A stretch of DNA of 64,000 nucleotides from Straminergon stramineum (taxonomy: Eukaryota; Streptophyta; Bryopsida; Hypnales; Calliergonaceae): positions 18,518,906 through 18,582,905 of the forward strand of contig OY987264.1 of NCBI GenBank assembly GCA_963920665.1, read 5' to 3'. Position numbers and translations under genes: made by a program. Positions 1 through 9,823 of this stretch are shown here, one piece after another; position 1 is the stretch's first letter, and every line of letters starts with the position of its first letter. The notes beneath the pieces are model-generated. The model was given only the letters and a program-made list of their open reading frames with translations, was not told the DNA's origin and ran no database searches.

Positions 1-185
1 AGAATTCATATTCAAACCCAAATGCATGCAAGTAGGTGATGTGTCTGTACAATACTCAATATTTTGGGTCCAAACATGCACTTCACATTAAAAATAGTTT
101 ATACACTTGCATTGCTTTTCCAAAATGAGATGCTCATAAGGTGGCCAACGTTACTATTCCTGCTAGAAAACTATTACATCAAATC

Positions 186-1775
186 CTATGAGAGGATAAA
201 GTCCCGAAAAACGAATTCGGGTGGTTTCATGAACCATGGTTTACCCATGAGGAGGTCCACTACTTGTGCACATGTTGGTCTTTTGTTAACATCAACATCA
301 ACTAGTTCACGTAACTTCATGGCAAAATACCTTGATGACTCATGATTTCTAAATAAGTCCTTGTCGTATTCAACCATGTGTTCTATGTTCATGCGTTGGG
401 TCAACTTTCCAATGGAATAAGAGTCGGACTTCACTGAATATTTGTAGGTCGCTTTCATCACATCTAAACTCGTATCTGAACCCTCTGGCCCAAACAAATA
501 GAACAACTCTGGAGCTACCCACCAACGGCCCATCCTCTCAGCATCAAGTTTTTCCTGTTTTTCATATCCAAAATGCGAGGGAGCTCCTTCTTGAATACGA
601 CTTGCAATTCCCCAATCACAAATCCCAATGTTGATCTCTTCGTCCGAGAAGGGGGGATAATGCAACAATATGTTCACAGGTGACAAGTCATTGTGCAGCA
701 CCCCAGCATTGTGCACGAGACTTGTCACATAAACCAAGGCCCACGCCAACTTCGCCTTGTGTCTTCGAAAGAGGCTAATTTCTTTTTGTTGCTGGCCTGT
801 AAGTTGCTTGACCAACTTGATTTCATGCCATTCCGCATGCGACACCACCTTCTCATTCAAATGAAGCAACTCTTTGAAATTACCACCATTCCACCACAAA
901 GTGTATGCTTCCATTGTTTAGTCATGGACAGCTAGGAATTTAATAATGGCCGGATGATTCAATGGGCATACCAAAGCCTCCACTGACCGTTCCACCCTCG
1001 CATCGCGTTTGTTCCTTTGCTTTGACAATTTCCCCGTGAAATGTACATGCGCTGGGATCGTGGACATCCCTTCAATGCGTACCTTGCGCACCTTTGCATA
1101 TCCTCCTTGACGGTCAAATCCAGTAAGTGGGACCACCTTGGCCTCTGAGTAGACCCACATGATACATGAACCACTATCTCTTGTAAATGCAGCCTTCAAT
1201 GCATCTGTCTGCCACCCCATACCCCTAGCTTCAGACCTTGACAATCTTTTTGCTGCAATTTGCCACCAATCCATCTTCTCACAGAACTCCTGGGCCGTAT
1301 CCGTTTCTCCAAATCCAGGCACTATAGGTTGCAACTCAAGCATCAACTTCTTGGTGTTGAATATACCAGTTTGTAGGCAATTGCCAATCCACATTTGCCA
1401 TTGGTTGAAATACACTTCATCCACATCTGCATAGTCCGAAGATTCCTTGCATTTCCTTGTAATAAATTCCTCCAACTCATCCTTCAAGGATTGGATGCCT
1501 GCCTCTTTATTTCTCAAGTATTTCCTCTCCAAATATTGTACACTTTTTTCCTCATACCATTGGAGACAAGCCTCATGCGCATAGGTCGTATATCGTGTTG
1601 GAGGATAGGTAGGGTCCTTATCGTGTGCTGTCTTGGACTTCTTTGTCTTGGATGGTCCGGCACCCCCAATTACCTCCTTGGTAGTTATATCTACAACAAA
1701 TGCTGCAAGATTATCAAGGTCCTTCTCCCAAGCCGATATCCGACCCGTACTACTTCCTTCCTTTGAAGTAGACAT
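186..1775 (-). pseudogene. atypical protein kinase 1, transposon-cluster type, one nonsense codon
   Basis: A single minus-strand reading frame from the ATG at 1775 to the stop at 186, about 528 codons, interrupted once by TAA at 918-920. The N-terminal third is unrecognised. The C-terminal part is a protein kinase fold: a glycine-rich strand (GGYAKVRKVRIEG), a candidate beta-3 lysine (FTGKLS), a hydrophobic helix after NHPAIIKF, a catalytic loop HNDLSPVN (Asp and Asn kept, HRD Arg replaced by Asn), DWG in place of DFG, and RWWVAPE as the APE motif. A paralogue lies at 29930 plus and aligns through all these motifs. The interrupting TAA sits where CAA (Gln) is the simplest ancestor. A type A array and core-promoter-like block lie just upstream (1912-2135). 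The start at 1775 is preferred over an upstream one at 1904 because the latter falls in sequence homologous to the TCK1 leader. Substrate and role are unknown. Confidence 0.7.
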
Positions 1776-1881
1776 GGTCCTCTTTTGAAAAACGAGGCGT
1801 TCTTGACTTGAACTTGGAGAGAAAAATGGGCAAAAACTTCCCCTTCTGAAATCACCTTGGCCCACGAGCACGCATTCAGTC

Positions 1882-1980
1882 ACTTCAAGGTGGATGAAAG
1901 CCAATGCGCAAGACCAAGAATGGCGACCGTGGGTCTGGGCGACCGCTTAAGTACCCGAGGTCGCCTTGGGGCGCGTGCGG
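1882..1980 (-). promoter_or_regulatory. putative core promoter and leader of kinase 1, shared with TCK1
   Basis: Read on the minus strand, 1980-1941 contains CCGCACGCGCCCC, then AAGGCGACCTCGGG, then TACTTAAGCGG. The plus-strand block at 6541-6576 upstream of TCK1 is nearly identical (CCGCACGCGCCC, TAGGCGACTTCGG, TTATTTAAGGGG). About 50 bases downstream both carry TTTCATCCRCCTTGAAG (here 1899-1883; 6621-6637 in TCK1). The TTAAG element may act as a TATA substitute about 175 bases before the ATG. Promoter function is inferred from position and conservation only. Confidence 0.5.
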
Positions 1981-2135
1981 GTCTGGCGCATGCGAAACGG
2001 GCGACTGCGGGTATGGGGCGACCGTGGGTATGGAGGCGACTACGGGTTGGGGCGACTGCGGGAGGGGGCGGCTACGGGTTCCAGAGGTCCTCGGGGATGG
2101 AGGCGACTATTCGCGTGGGGTGACCGCGGGTACAA
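1912..2135 (-). repeat. type A GC-rich array upstream of kinase 1
   Basis: Imperfect tandem units of the form ACCCGCAGTCGCCCC on the minus strand (seen on plus as GGCGACTGCGGGT), about ten units, CpG-rich inside AT-rich surroundings. The units are in sense orientation relative to the kinase gene downstream. Open frames across the array on the plus strand only reflect the lack of stop codons in the unit. Confidence 0.85.
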
Positions 2136-2159
2136 AAAGGATGGACCATCCTAAATAAT

Positions 2160-3435
2160 AGCTAAAAGAAACCTTGATATGGGGTAGAAACATTGGCATT
2201 ACAACTTCCCACTTCTATTTCGCTTGCTTTCGAATAAAATCATAAGACCACTATGATATGGTCTAGAATGTGGAATTAGATTTTGACTTGTTTCTTTATG
2301 GTTCCAAATATATGTCTACAATGTTCACAAAGAAAAAAAAGGAATGGGCCAAAACGGAAAAAGGGAATCAGAAATATAAAAGTACGGGACATGATTGACT
2401 TCTATTGAAACAAAAAGGGAGAACTTGAAATACTTACATTCTACCTTTGCATAATGATATTATAGAGGTTACTTTAGAAGTGTCCAAAGTCTTTTTCTAA
2501 TTTCTTCAAGTTTGCTCTACAATGAACATGAATTCGGCTTTTTTACACAACCCTAAACCCTTTTGGGGTGGAAGAGGTCATAAATGCAAACATTCATGTT
2601 GCAGAGCACATTGAAATGAAGTAATGAACAATAAATGAAGCATATGCACATCAAGTCAAAAGATTGTTATCCTTGATGAAGACATTGTTCAAACCATCAA
2701 GGGTGTTTGAATGCTATCATTTCTTTTTTTTGCATGCCAATCCTTCAAAATTGGTCACCCACAAAATACAAGAAATTTCTAAATGGACAAATGGGACACC
2801 TTCGAAATCATCCTTCTTAGACGTTGTAAATTGTTAAGTTACAAATTATAGATGCGGTCTTCGGAAGTAAACTTTCCAAGGAGGACCACCCCTTCTTACA
2901 CTACAAAATTTACAAGATGATGAGATGCTCTTCTATCCTATATAGAGAGTTTCTATCATTTATGGACTCAAAATTAGCCACCCCATCATTTAAAGATGAA
3001 GAACCGTCACATGCAAATCCTTATACAATGTACAATTTCTTTGGCTAAGTATTCTATGGAGGACATTCAATATGTTCTTGTAAAAGCTATCCAAGGTTTA
3101 CTTCAACTTTTCTATACAAAAAAATAATCTCTCTCCAAAGAGACAAAACGTCAAGTTTGGTCACTCCGATAGGTGAGCAAGAAACATCATTTGATTCCCA
3201 AGGTTTCGGAGATGTGCTATGAGGGTTGAGACGGTCAATATTGAATTTAGAACGGAGATGTATGAGGTGCAAGGTTGCACCACATACATTTCCGTCCGAA
3301 ATTCAATACTGATTTCTTATAACTCTCATGGACCATCCCCTAGACCTTGCGAATCAAATCACCTTCCCTCCCACATACCACAGGGAACTAGCTTGACGTC
3401 TTTTTTTTTCTTTTTTGTCGGTTGGCTACAAGAAC
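2160..3435. other. gene-free AT-rich interval
   Basis: No coding frame with recognisable content; A/T runs and short imperfect repeats. No terminal repeats or RNA gene seen. Confidence 0.5.
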
Positions 3436-3490
3436 CAAACCAAATTGATCTCATTGGGGATCGAACCCGAGACCTCCACAAGAACAATGA
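3436..3490 (-). repeat. tRNA-like B-box, possible SINE remnant
   Basis: On the minus strand, GGAGGTCTCGGGTTCGATCC is followed by CCAATGAG, resembling a tRNA T-arm/B box. The same core (GGAGGTCTGGGTTCAAATCC) occurs at 34677-34700 minus. No clear A box or cloverleaf was found, so this is a tRNA-derived fragment at best. Confidence 0.3.
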
Positions 3491-3639
3491 CTTCGAGGAA
3501 GCGAAAACCTTCCATGCATCACTTGAAGATGCCTTGAAGACCCCAAGGTCCTAATGAAGTGACTTGTTCTTGGATGTTAAAAGTTGAACTCGTTATACTT
3601 ATTAAAACTTCTTTGGATTGGAAGGCACGCCCTCACCCA

Positions 3640-4575
3640 CAGTCGCCCCCCAATCCACGAAATTGGGCTCGAAACCACCACGACCTGAAGTCGCCCCCAC
3701 CCGCGCTCGCCCATGACCTGAAGTCGCCCCCCACCCGCGGTCGCCGAGGACCTGAAGTCGCCCCTAAGCCACGGTCCCCCCTCCATCCACCAAATTGGGC
3801 TCGAAACCACCAGGACCTGAAGTCGCCCCCACCCGCGGTCGCCCCCCCCCCCTCTGCCAAATTAGTCTGGAAACCACCAAAACAGAAGACCGCGCTCCCA
3901 CCCGCGATCGCCCAGGACCTGAAGTCGCCCCCCTCCTCCACCAAATTAGTCTGGAAACCACCAAAACAGAAGACCGCGCCCCCACCCACGGTCGCCCAGG
4001 ACCTGAAGTCACCCCCAAGCCGCGGTCGCCCCTCCATCCACCAAATTGGGCTCGAAACCACCAGGACCCCCACCCGCGGTTGCCCAAGACCTGAACTCGC
4101 CCCCCACCCACAATCGCATCCCATTCCACCAAACTGCCCTCCACAACCACCAGGACCTGAAGCCGCCCCAACCCGTGGTCGCCCAGGACCTGAAGTCGCC
4201 CCCCCACCCGAGGTCGCCCCCAATCCACCAAATTGGCCTCGAAACCACCAGGACCTAAAGTCGCCCCCACCCGCGGTCGCCCAGGACCTGAACTCGCCCC
4301 CCACCCGCAGTCACCCCCAATCCACCAAATTGGCCTCAAAACCACCAGGACCTGAAGTCGCCCCTACCCGCGGTCACCTGAGACCTGAACTCGCCCTCCA
4401 CCCGCAGTCGCACCCCATTCCACCAAATTGGGCTCAACAACAACAAGCTAGAAATCCAACCCCCACCCGCAATCGCCCCATTCCACCGAATTGGGCTCAA
4501 CAACAGCAAGCGAGAAGACCAAGCGCCTACCCGCGGTCGCCCAGGACCTGAAGTCGCCCCCCACCAGCAATCGCC
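3640..4575 (+). repeat. type A GC-rich array, largest copy, with about 97-bp higher-order unit
   Basis: Roughly 900 bases of ACCCGCGGTCGCCC-type units, alternating with GACCTGAAGTCGCCC and CCACCAAATTGGGCTCGAAA segments. Near the right end the CCACCAAATTGG segment recurs at 4223, 4320 and 4418, giving a higher-order period of about 97 bases. Long proline-rich open frames cross the array on both strands because the unit contains no stops; I do not regard them as genes. No intact gene follows. The sequence just downstream (4600-4830) resembles 40920-41130, which also follows a type A remnant. Confidence 0.9.
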
Positions 4576-5100
4576 TCTATCTTAAAGTCACGCCAGTCGA
4601 GAAACAACTGTAGCAGAAGATGTGAGCCATCTCCAACACTAATGAAGTCAGACTTAATTGCGTGCTTCATTGACTACAACTAACCTATCCTTCAATATTG
4701 GTAGCGAGTTAATACTACAAAATCAGTCTATAAATATAGAATTATAGTAAGACTAATTAGAAAAATTGAAGAGGGTTTTCCAAACCCTAAACCCTAACCC
4801 TATACCCTAAACCCTATACCCTAAACCCTATAGAAAAACCATGGACCTTCTCCATGTATGCCACCCCAAAAGTAATGTACTTCTATTTTTTAGGGTGGAT
4901 AAAATGATAAACATATGTGATTTGCTTTTCATTATATGTCATAAAAAAGTTTGAACTCCTAAACCTTGCACTTGTAAGATATAAACCATTGAAGGTGTCA
5001 TTTCCAAACTTTTTAATCTTCAATAAATTCAATATTCATTCACCCCTTCAAATGTGTTTTAAATCCCCTTGATGTATCAAGAGGAGGACCCTATTCAAAT
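4576..5100. other. post-array leader-like sequence with telomere-like block
   Basis: After the array comes a segment with GCAGAAGATGTGAG, GTTAATACTA and TATAAATATAG, then the telomere-like block at 4782-4832, then AT-rich DNA. No open reading frame is convincing. It may be a promoter/leader whose gene has been lost. Confidence 0.4.
4782..4832 (+). repeat. telomere-like CCCTAAA/CCCTATA block
   Basis: About seven consecutive units of the CCCTAAA type with CCCTAA and CCCTATA variants, directly after the largest type A array. It matches the plant telomere repeat (TTTAGGG) on the opposite strand. Too short for a true interstitial telomere; it may be telo-box material in a promoter. Confidence 0.8.
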
Positions 5101-5104
5101 TCCT

Positions 5105-5850
5105 ATGTTTAAAGATGGAAAATGAAATGACGAGGAGAAGGGCTTTCCCAAGTCTCCATTTTTAAAAACCATTTCTTATGGAGATCAAAAGATTTTTTCT
5201 TCATGCATCTCACGGTGTTAGTATTTTTTTTGTACATCATTTATTCATTTCCCCCAAAGAGAAGGTCTCCTCCAAATGTACTCCCTCTAAAAATTAAAAT
5301 AGGAAATGGTCATGTTGAATTTTACATGAGCACGAAGAAAAAAAATTGTGAAGGAGAAGAGCTTCCCCAAGCCTCCATTTTTAAAAACCATTTCTTATGG
5401 AGATCAAAAGATTTTTTCTTCATGCATCTCATGGTGTTAGTATTTTTTTTGTACATCATTTATTCATTTCCCCCAAAGAGAAGGTCTCCTCCAAATGTAC
5501 TCCCTCTAAAAATTAAAATAGGAAATGGTCATGTTGAATTTTACATGAGCATGCGGAAAAAGAAAATGTCAAGGAGAAGAGCTTTCCCAAGTCTCCATTT
5601 TTTAAAACCACTTTTGATGTAGATAAAAAGATTTTTTCTTCATGCATCCCACAGTTTCAGTATTTTATTTGTATATCGTTTCCCCCCACAAGGAAAGGTC
5701 TCCTTTTAATGTACTCCCTCCAAAAATGAAAGTAGGAAATGGTTACGTTGAATTTTACATGACCACATGGATGGATGAAGAAGAAATAAAATGTTAGGAA
5801 GAAGGGCTTTTCCAACTCTCCACTTCGTCAACCAATTCTCTTTCTTTATT
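5105..5850 (+). repeat. about 220-bp tandem repeat, three copies plus a partial
   Basis: The segment starting GCTTTCCCAAGTCTCC recurs at 5142, 5361 and 5581, with a diverged fourth at 5816, so the period is 219-235 bases. Copies 1 and 2 are nearly identical, including TTTCCCCCAAAGAGAAGG and GGTCATGTTGAATTTTACATG. Related copies occur at 43460-43850. A 139-codon frame (5203-5622) is a by-product of the duplication. Confidence 0.85.
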
Positions 5851-5997
5851 ACTTAATTAACTTTTGATCACTTTGTCTTGAATGCCTCATTCTTAGAATT
5901 TTCTGGAGTTAATCCTCAAAAAAGGGGGGAGCGGTACTTGAAAAGTTTGAACACCTTCCCTCCAATTTGTTAGGGCGGAAACTCAAACTCATGTTTT

Positions 5998-6555
5998 TTG
6001 GCGCCCCTGACCCGTGGACACCCCTAACCCGAGGTCGCCCCTGACCCGCGGTCGCCCCTGACCCGAGGTCGCCCCTAACCCGAGGTCGCCCCATACGAAG
6101 CCACTCCCATCGTCATGAACTAGGGAAGACCTTTTGGAATCTAAGACCCGCGGTTGCCCCATTACCCGCGGTCGCCCAAGAAATGACCTGTGGTCGCCCT
6201 ATATGCAGCCACCCCCATTACCCGCGGTCGCCCCATTACCCGTGGTTGCCCAGGAAATGACCTGTGGTTGCCCTATATGCAGCCGCCCCATTACCCGCGG
6301 TCGCCCAGGAAATGACCTGTGGTCGCCCTATATGCAGTCGCCCCCTGTACCCGTGGTCGCCCCATTACCCGAGGTCGCCTAGGAAAAGACCTGTGGTCGC
6401 CATATGCAACCACCCCCCTATACCCGCGGTCACCCTGCACCCGAGGTCTCCTTCCAGAAACTGTAATTTTTCCTGAATGGCAGTTTCTGAATAGTGGGAC
6501 CCAGACCCGCAGTCGCCCAAGACCCGCACGCGCCCTCTTCCCGCACGCGCCCTAG
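5998..6555 (+). repeat. type A GC-rich array upstream of TCK1
   Basis: Units of ACCCGCGGTCGCCCC interspersed with a longer unit carrying GGAAATGACCTGTGGTCGCC and CTATATGCAG, repeated at about 6180, 6260, 6310 and 6385. The last units become CCCGCACGCGCCC just before the core-promoter block. Sense orientation relative to TCK1 (ATG 6772). Confidence 0.88.
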
Positions 6556-6640
6556 GCGACTTCGGTTATTTAAGGGGATACTGGATTCCCAAGTCGTCAC
6601 TTCCTTCGTCGCACCGCGCCTTTCATCCGCCTTGAAGCGT
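6541..6640 (+). promoter_or_regulatory. putative core promoter and leader of TCK1
   Basis: CCGCACGCGCCC, TAGGCGACTTCGG and TTATTTAAGGGG follow the array, with the TATA-like element about 206 bases before the ATG. The block and the downstream TTTCATCCGCCTTGAAG match kinase 1's upstream region at the same spacing, although the two proteins are unrelated. Function inferred. Confidence 0.5.
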
Positions 6641-6771
6641 CTAACTACCGGTTCGTGGGTTGGAAGTTTGGGCATCTACACGTGTTGTGGCTTCCACGTT
6701 TACGAGTTCATTTCTTTGGTTATATTATCAACAAAAGTCTAGTTCTCTTTACGCTAGAGTGACAAGACAAG

Positions 6772-8139
6772 ATGACGAAGAAGAAAGGAGATCGCCATAG
6801 CAGGCAACGACGCACCCTTCTTGACCCAGCGGCTAAGGCATATCGGGGATGGCGTCATGTAAATTCCAATTGGACCTTGACGACTTGCAAGTTATTTGTG
6901 GATTGGTGCCATATCGACAAGCTCTTCCCTTACCATCGACACATTCACCATGTGAAGCAAAACCAAGCAAATCTTCATTACTGCAAGGATGATGCATTTG
7001 TCCAGAGATGTATTGAAGTGTACCGAGCATTGTGCGGAAAGCAAAAAATTTCACGGAGCGAAGTCTCAATGGGCATATGCCAAATGGTATATGCAGAGTT
7101 ACAATTGGGGAAAATGGTAGATTGGATGACCTTCAAGACATCCAAGAATGTCACGCTTCTAGATACAAAAGACATTCTCAAAGCGGGTCCTTCAAATAAT
7201 CCTCAGGATGGGCTAGGGCCCAAAAAGAACATTATAGAAGGAGTGGCAGATGAAGATTATGTTTGGTCAACGTCAACTGGAGAATCGAACTCCGATGAAG
7301 AGCCATTGCCTGAACCTAGGGACAGGATGGAAGATACATCAATGGAAGAAAACTTAGCATTGGTGGTATCAGAAGAAGGCAACATGCAACGGACCACACC
7401 AATGGATGGAGAACCTTTTATGTCTGTGGAACCGATAGGGGTCCGTCCTCCTAAAGATGACGAAGTGTTCCATTACGTGCAAGCTCACTTGCAAGAAATT
7501 AATGAAGATAGGTTGGATGGGGAGAGTGAAGCCGAAGAAGAGATTCCTTTGACCTTGATGAATTTGCCTTCCATGGAAGGATTGCGTGAAATGGAACAAG
7601 AACATCAAGGTGTACTTGGAGAAGACAATAAACGGTGGACGAAAGAATCCTATAAAGTGGAGTTGGAGATGCTTTTAAAGGATCTTGAAGAAAAAGAAAG
7701 GGAGTGTGAGATCATCGAGAAGCGAAGCGCACAAGAGATTCAGGTTGAGGATGTGGGCACCCTCAAAGAACTAATTCAAGCTGGACAAACTCGTTTGGCA
7801 GCCCAACAAAGAGAAATGGAACAACTGGAACAATTTTACCTCAAGTTCAATAAGGAAGAAGATGGAGGTTCTAGTTCAAATGTCAATCCTGTTATGGATG
7901 AACGACTTCAAACAATAATGGGAAAATGTAGGATGGAAGAAAACAACCTTGCCATTGAAAAAGGAGGTGTGGAAAAGGCAAGATCGACATTGAACTGCTT
8001 GAAGGAGATGAAGGATGCAGATCCTATTGACCGGTCGTTGCAATCGGATTCATTGTCTGTGGATGTTGAAGATTCATCATCCACTACGGAAATAGAGAAG
8101 TTGAAGATGAAGTTAGCGTCTGTGAAAAGATTGGAATAG
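6772..8139 (+). CDS. TCK-family protein 1 (unknown function, coiled coil)
   Basis: An open frame of 455 codons. The N-terminal domain (residues about 20-125) has WTLTTCKLFVDWCHIDKLF, a His/Cys-containing stretch, FVQRCIEVYRALCG and MVYAELQLGKMVDW. These are shared with two other genes here (22781 minus: WTFKTCKKYVKMYHIDKLW, MVYAELILNRKVDW; 25906 plus: WDCTTCKKYVKMTHLSKLW). I do not recognise this domain. Residues about 150-280 are acidic and low-complexity; about 285-455 are strongly helical with Glu/Lys/Gln heptads, a probable coiled coil. The frame stops with TAG at 8137-8139 but stays coding to TAA at 8329-8331, with one further TGA at 8203-8205 (FKK*WIQNKMW). The natural protein was therefore probably 519 residues, and the two stops look like CAG-to-TAG and CGA-to-TGA changes. 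A type A array and TATA-like element lie upstream; hAT1 follows on the same strand. Confidence 0.6.
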   Translation: MTKKKGDRHSRQRRTLLDPAAKAYRGWRHVNSNWTLTTCKLFVDWCHIDKLFPYHRHIHHVKQNQANLHYCKDDAFVQRCIEVYRALCGKQKISRSEVSMGICQMVYAELQLGKMVDWMTFKTSKNVTLLDTKDILKAGPSNNPQDGLGPKKNIIEGVADEDYVWSTSTGESNSDEEPLPEPRDRMEDTSMEENLALVVSEEGNMQRTTPMDGEPFMSVEPIGVRPPKDDEVFHYVQAHLQEINEDRLDGESEAEEEIPLTLMNLPSMEGLREMEQEHQGVLGEDNKRWTKESYKVELEMLLKDLEEKERECEIIEKRSAQEIQVEDVGTLKELIQAGQTRLAAQQREMEQLEQFYLKFNKEEDGGSSSNVNPVMDERLQTIMGKCRMEENNLAIEKGGVEKARSTLNCLKEMKDADPIDRSLQSDSLSVDVEDSSSTTEIEKLKMKLASVKRLE

Positions 8140-8331
8140 AAGTTGGAGGAAAAGATGTCGTGGCCGAAGGCACACATCAGGTTCATGTCATTGTTCAAGA
8201 AGTGATGGATCCAAAATAAGATGTGGAACCATGACCTGACTCTTTTGAAGAGGGAAGAGAGAGTGGCAAGAGCCCAAATAGAATTGGAAAAGAAGAAAAG
8301 GGAAGAACAAGGGGAAATGGATGGAGTATAA
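8140..8331 (+). pseudogene. C-terminal continuation of TCK1 beyond the nonsense codon
   Basis: Same frame as TCK1: KLEEKMSW through a second stop (TGA 8203-8205) to KKKREEQGEMDGV and TAA at 8329-8331. The charged, helical composition matches the preceding coiled coil, so this is the lost tail of the same protein, not 3' UTR by origin. Confidence 0.6.
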
Positions 8332-9195
8332 ATTAGGTGGCTCTTGTTTCTTTTATGACTATGTACTTCTTCCAAGATATATGAAGAAAAAGGCTTTGTC
8401 CTTATTTTTGCTGAAATACAAGAATGTTTATTTTTATTTTTTGTGTATGAAAATGTGATTGCATTTGGATCCAAACATTTGAATTTTTGACAAATTTTGA
8501 TGATTTGAAGTTATGTGAATGTTAATTTCTTGTTAAATTTGTGTAGTGTTTTAAAAAAGAAAAGAATTCTAGTAACTTTGAGTCTACACAAAGAACCCTC
8601 AATAAATTTAAGCTGCATCATCCATGAGAGTTTCAATATAAGTTTATATGGTTGCATTTTTCAGTATTTTAACATATGGTTTGAACATATTGTAAATGAC
8701 AACATTCCCATGCCCTTCACCTCGTGAATGTATGGATTCTTCTTGAGATTTATAATTTGGGAAAAAACATCCTAAAAAGGTACTCAAAAGAATACTTTTG
8801 GAATTGATAGAGAAATGGAAGTTATACATTTTGAGTTGTGGATTCCATGTATATGGTTTGATCAACCAATGTCGTCCCCCATTTTTCTTTTTAATTTGAA
8901 AGAGAAAGTTCTTAATTTTTTCCACATTTGAGTACAAGCTAATTCTATTTATTTTTTATTAAGTTTGTTGGAATGGATTTGAAATGAGTTTCCCTTCATG
9001 TGGTTGTTTAAAAAAAAATTGCATTCTTTAAGTCTATGACCATACTCCCGAAAATCTTTTTTTGAAGTATCTATAAATACCACGTGAAACCCTTGGATAG
9101 TGTTTAGGGTTTAATAAAATCTCTATCTAAACTAGGATGACTTTCATCTAGAAACTCAACGATGGAACGCTAACGGGATAACAAAAATGGCCTTG
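8332..9195. other. AT-rich spacer between TCK1 and hAT1
   Basis: No coding content recognised. CTATAAATACC occurs at about 9070 and a TTTAGGGTTTAA telo-box-like motif at about 9102, before the type A array of hAT1. Confidence 0.4.
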
Positions 9196-9199
9196 GGCC

Positions 9200-9520
9200 C
9201 TAAAGCGTAAGCGCGGTCGCCCTTCAAGTACTCGAAGTCGCCTCTTGAGACCCGCGGTCGCCCCCTTCTATCCGCAGTCGCCCCCCTTGGACCCGCAGTC
9301 GCCCCCCCTAGACCCGCAGTCGCCCCCCCTTCCACCCGCACTCGCCCCCCTTACCCGTAGTCGCCTCTTTTTCGACCCACAGTCGCCCCCCTTGGACCCG
9401 TAGTCGCCTCTTTTTCGACCCGCAGTCGCCCCCCTTGGACCCGCAGTCGCCCTTTGATCTGCATGCGCGCTCCTAGTGCAAACCGTCGACCCGCAGTCAC
9501 CCACGGGGCGAGTGCACCTG
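9200..9520 (+). repeat. type A GC-rich array upstream of hAT1
   Basis: About fourteen units of GACCCGCAGTCGCCCCCC, with GACCCGTAGTCGCCTCTTTT variants, sense to the hAT gene downstream. Very CpG-rich compared with flanking DNA. Confidence 0.9.
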
Positions 9521-9589
9521 TTATGATGTCGCCCGTTTCCTGCACCCATTCTAGCTCTCAGGGGGCGACTTGCGGTGCTAGCAAGACGG

Positions 9590-9600
9590 CAGTATAAAGC
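9590..9600 (+). promoter_or_regulatory. TATA-like element of hAT1
   Basis: CAGTATAAAGC lies about 75 bases after the last type A unit and about 230 bases before the ATG at 9824. The array-TATA-ATG spacing resembles that of TCK1 (206) and kinase 2 (209). Inferred from position. Confidence 0.45.
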
Positions 9601-9823
9601 TGAAGGCCCGGACTGTGGTTTTCACCTTGCTTCAGGGATGAACTCTTGCTTTGAATCTTCGAAAGAGGCTTCTTGCGGATGTTTGGTTCTTTGGAGGGCA
9701 ACGACTTGGTTTGTGTGGTTTAAAAGACCGTTCAAAGCAAGTGGCTTTGCCATTCTTTTTTCTAAATCAAGGCTCTGATTCATATGATAATATTGTTTGA
9801 AGAACTCCTAGGCGAGGAACAAT

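Noticed and set aside
3559..4551. 330-codon proline-rich open frame across the largest type A array
   Set aside because: The repeat unit lacks stops in several frames on both strands; translations are repeat products with no domain and no conserved start.
7369..8474. Antisense frames under TCK1 (79 and 188 codons)
   Set aside because: They mirror the coding strand of a clear family member and have no recognisable content.
9200..9520. Regularly spaced GC-rich units resembling a CRISPR array
   Set aside because: Units are contiguous and variable, no unique spacers, and the window is plant nuclear DNA.
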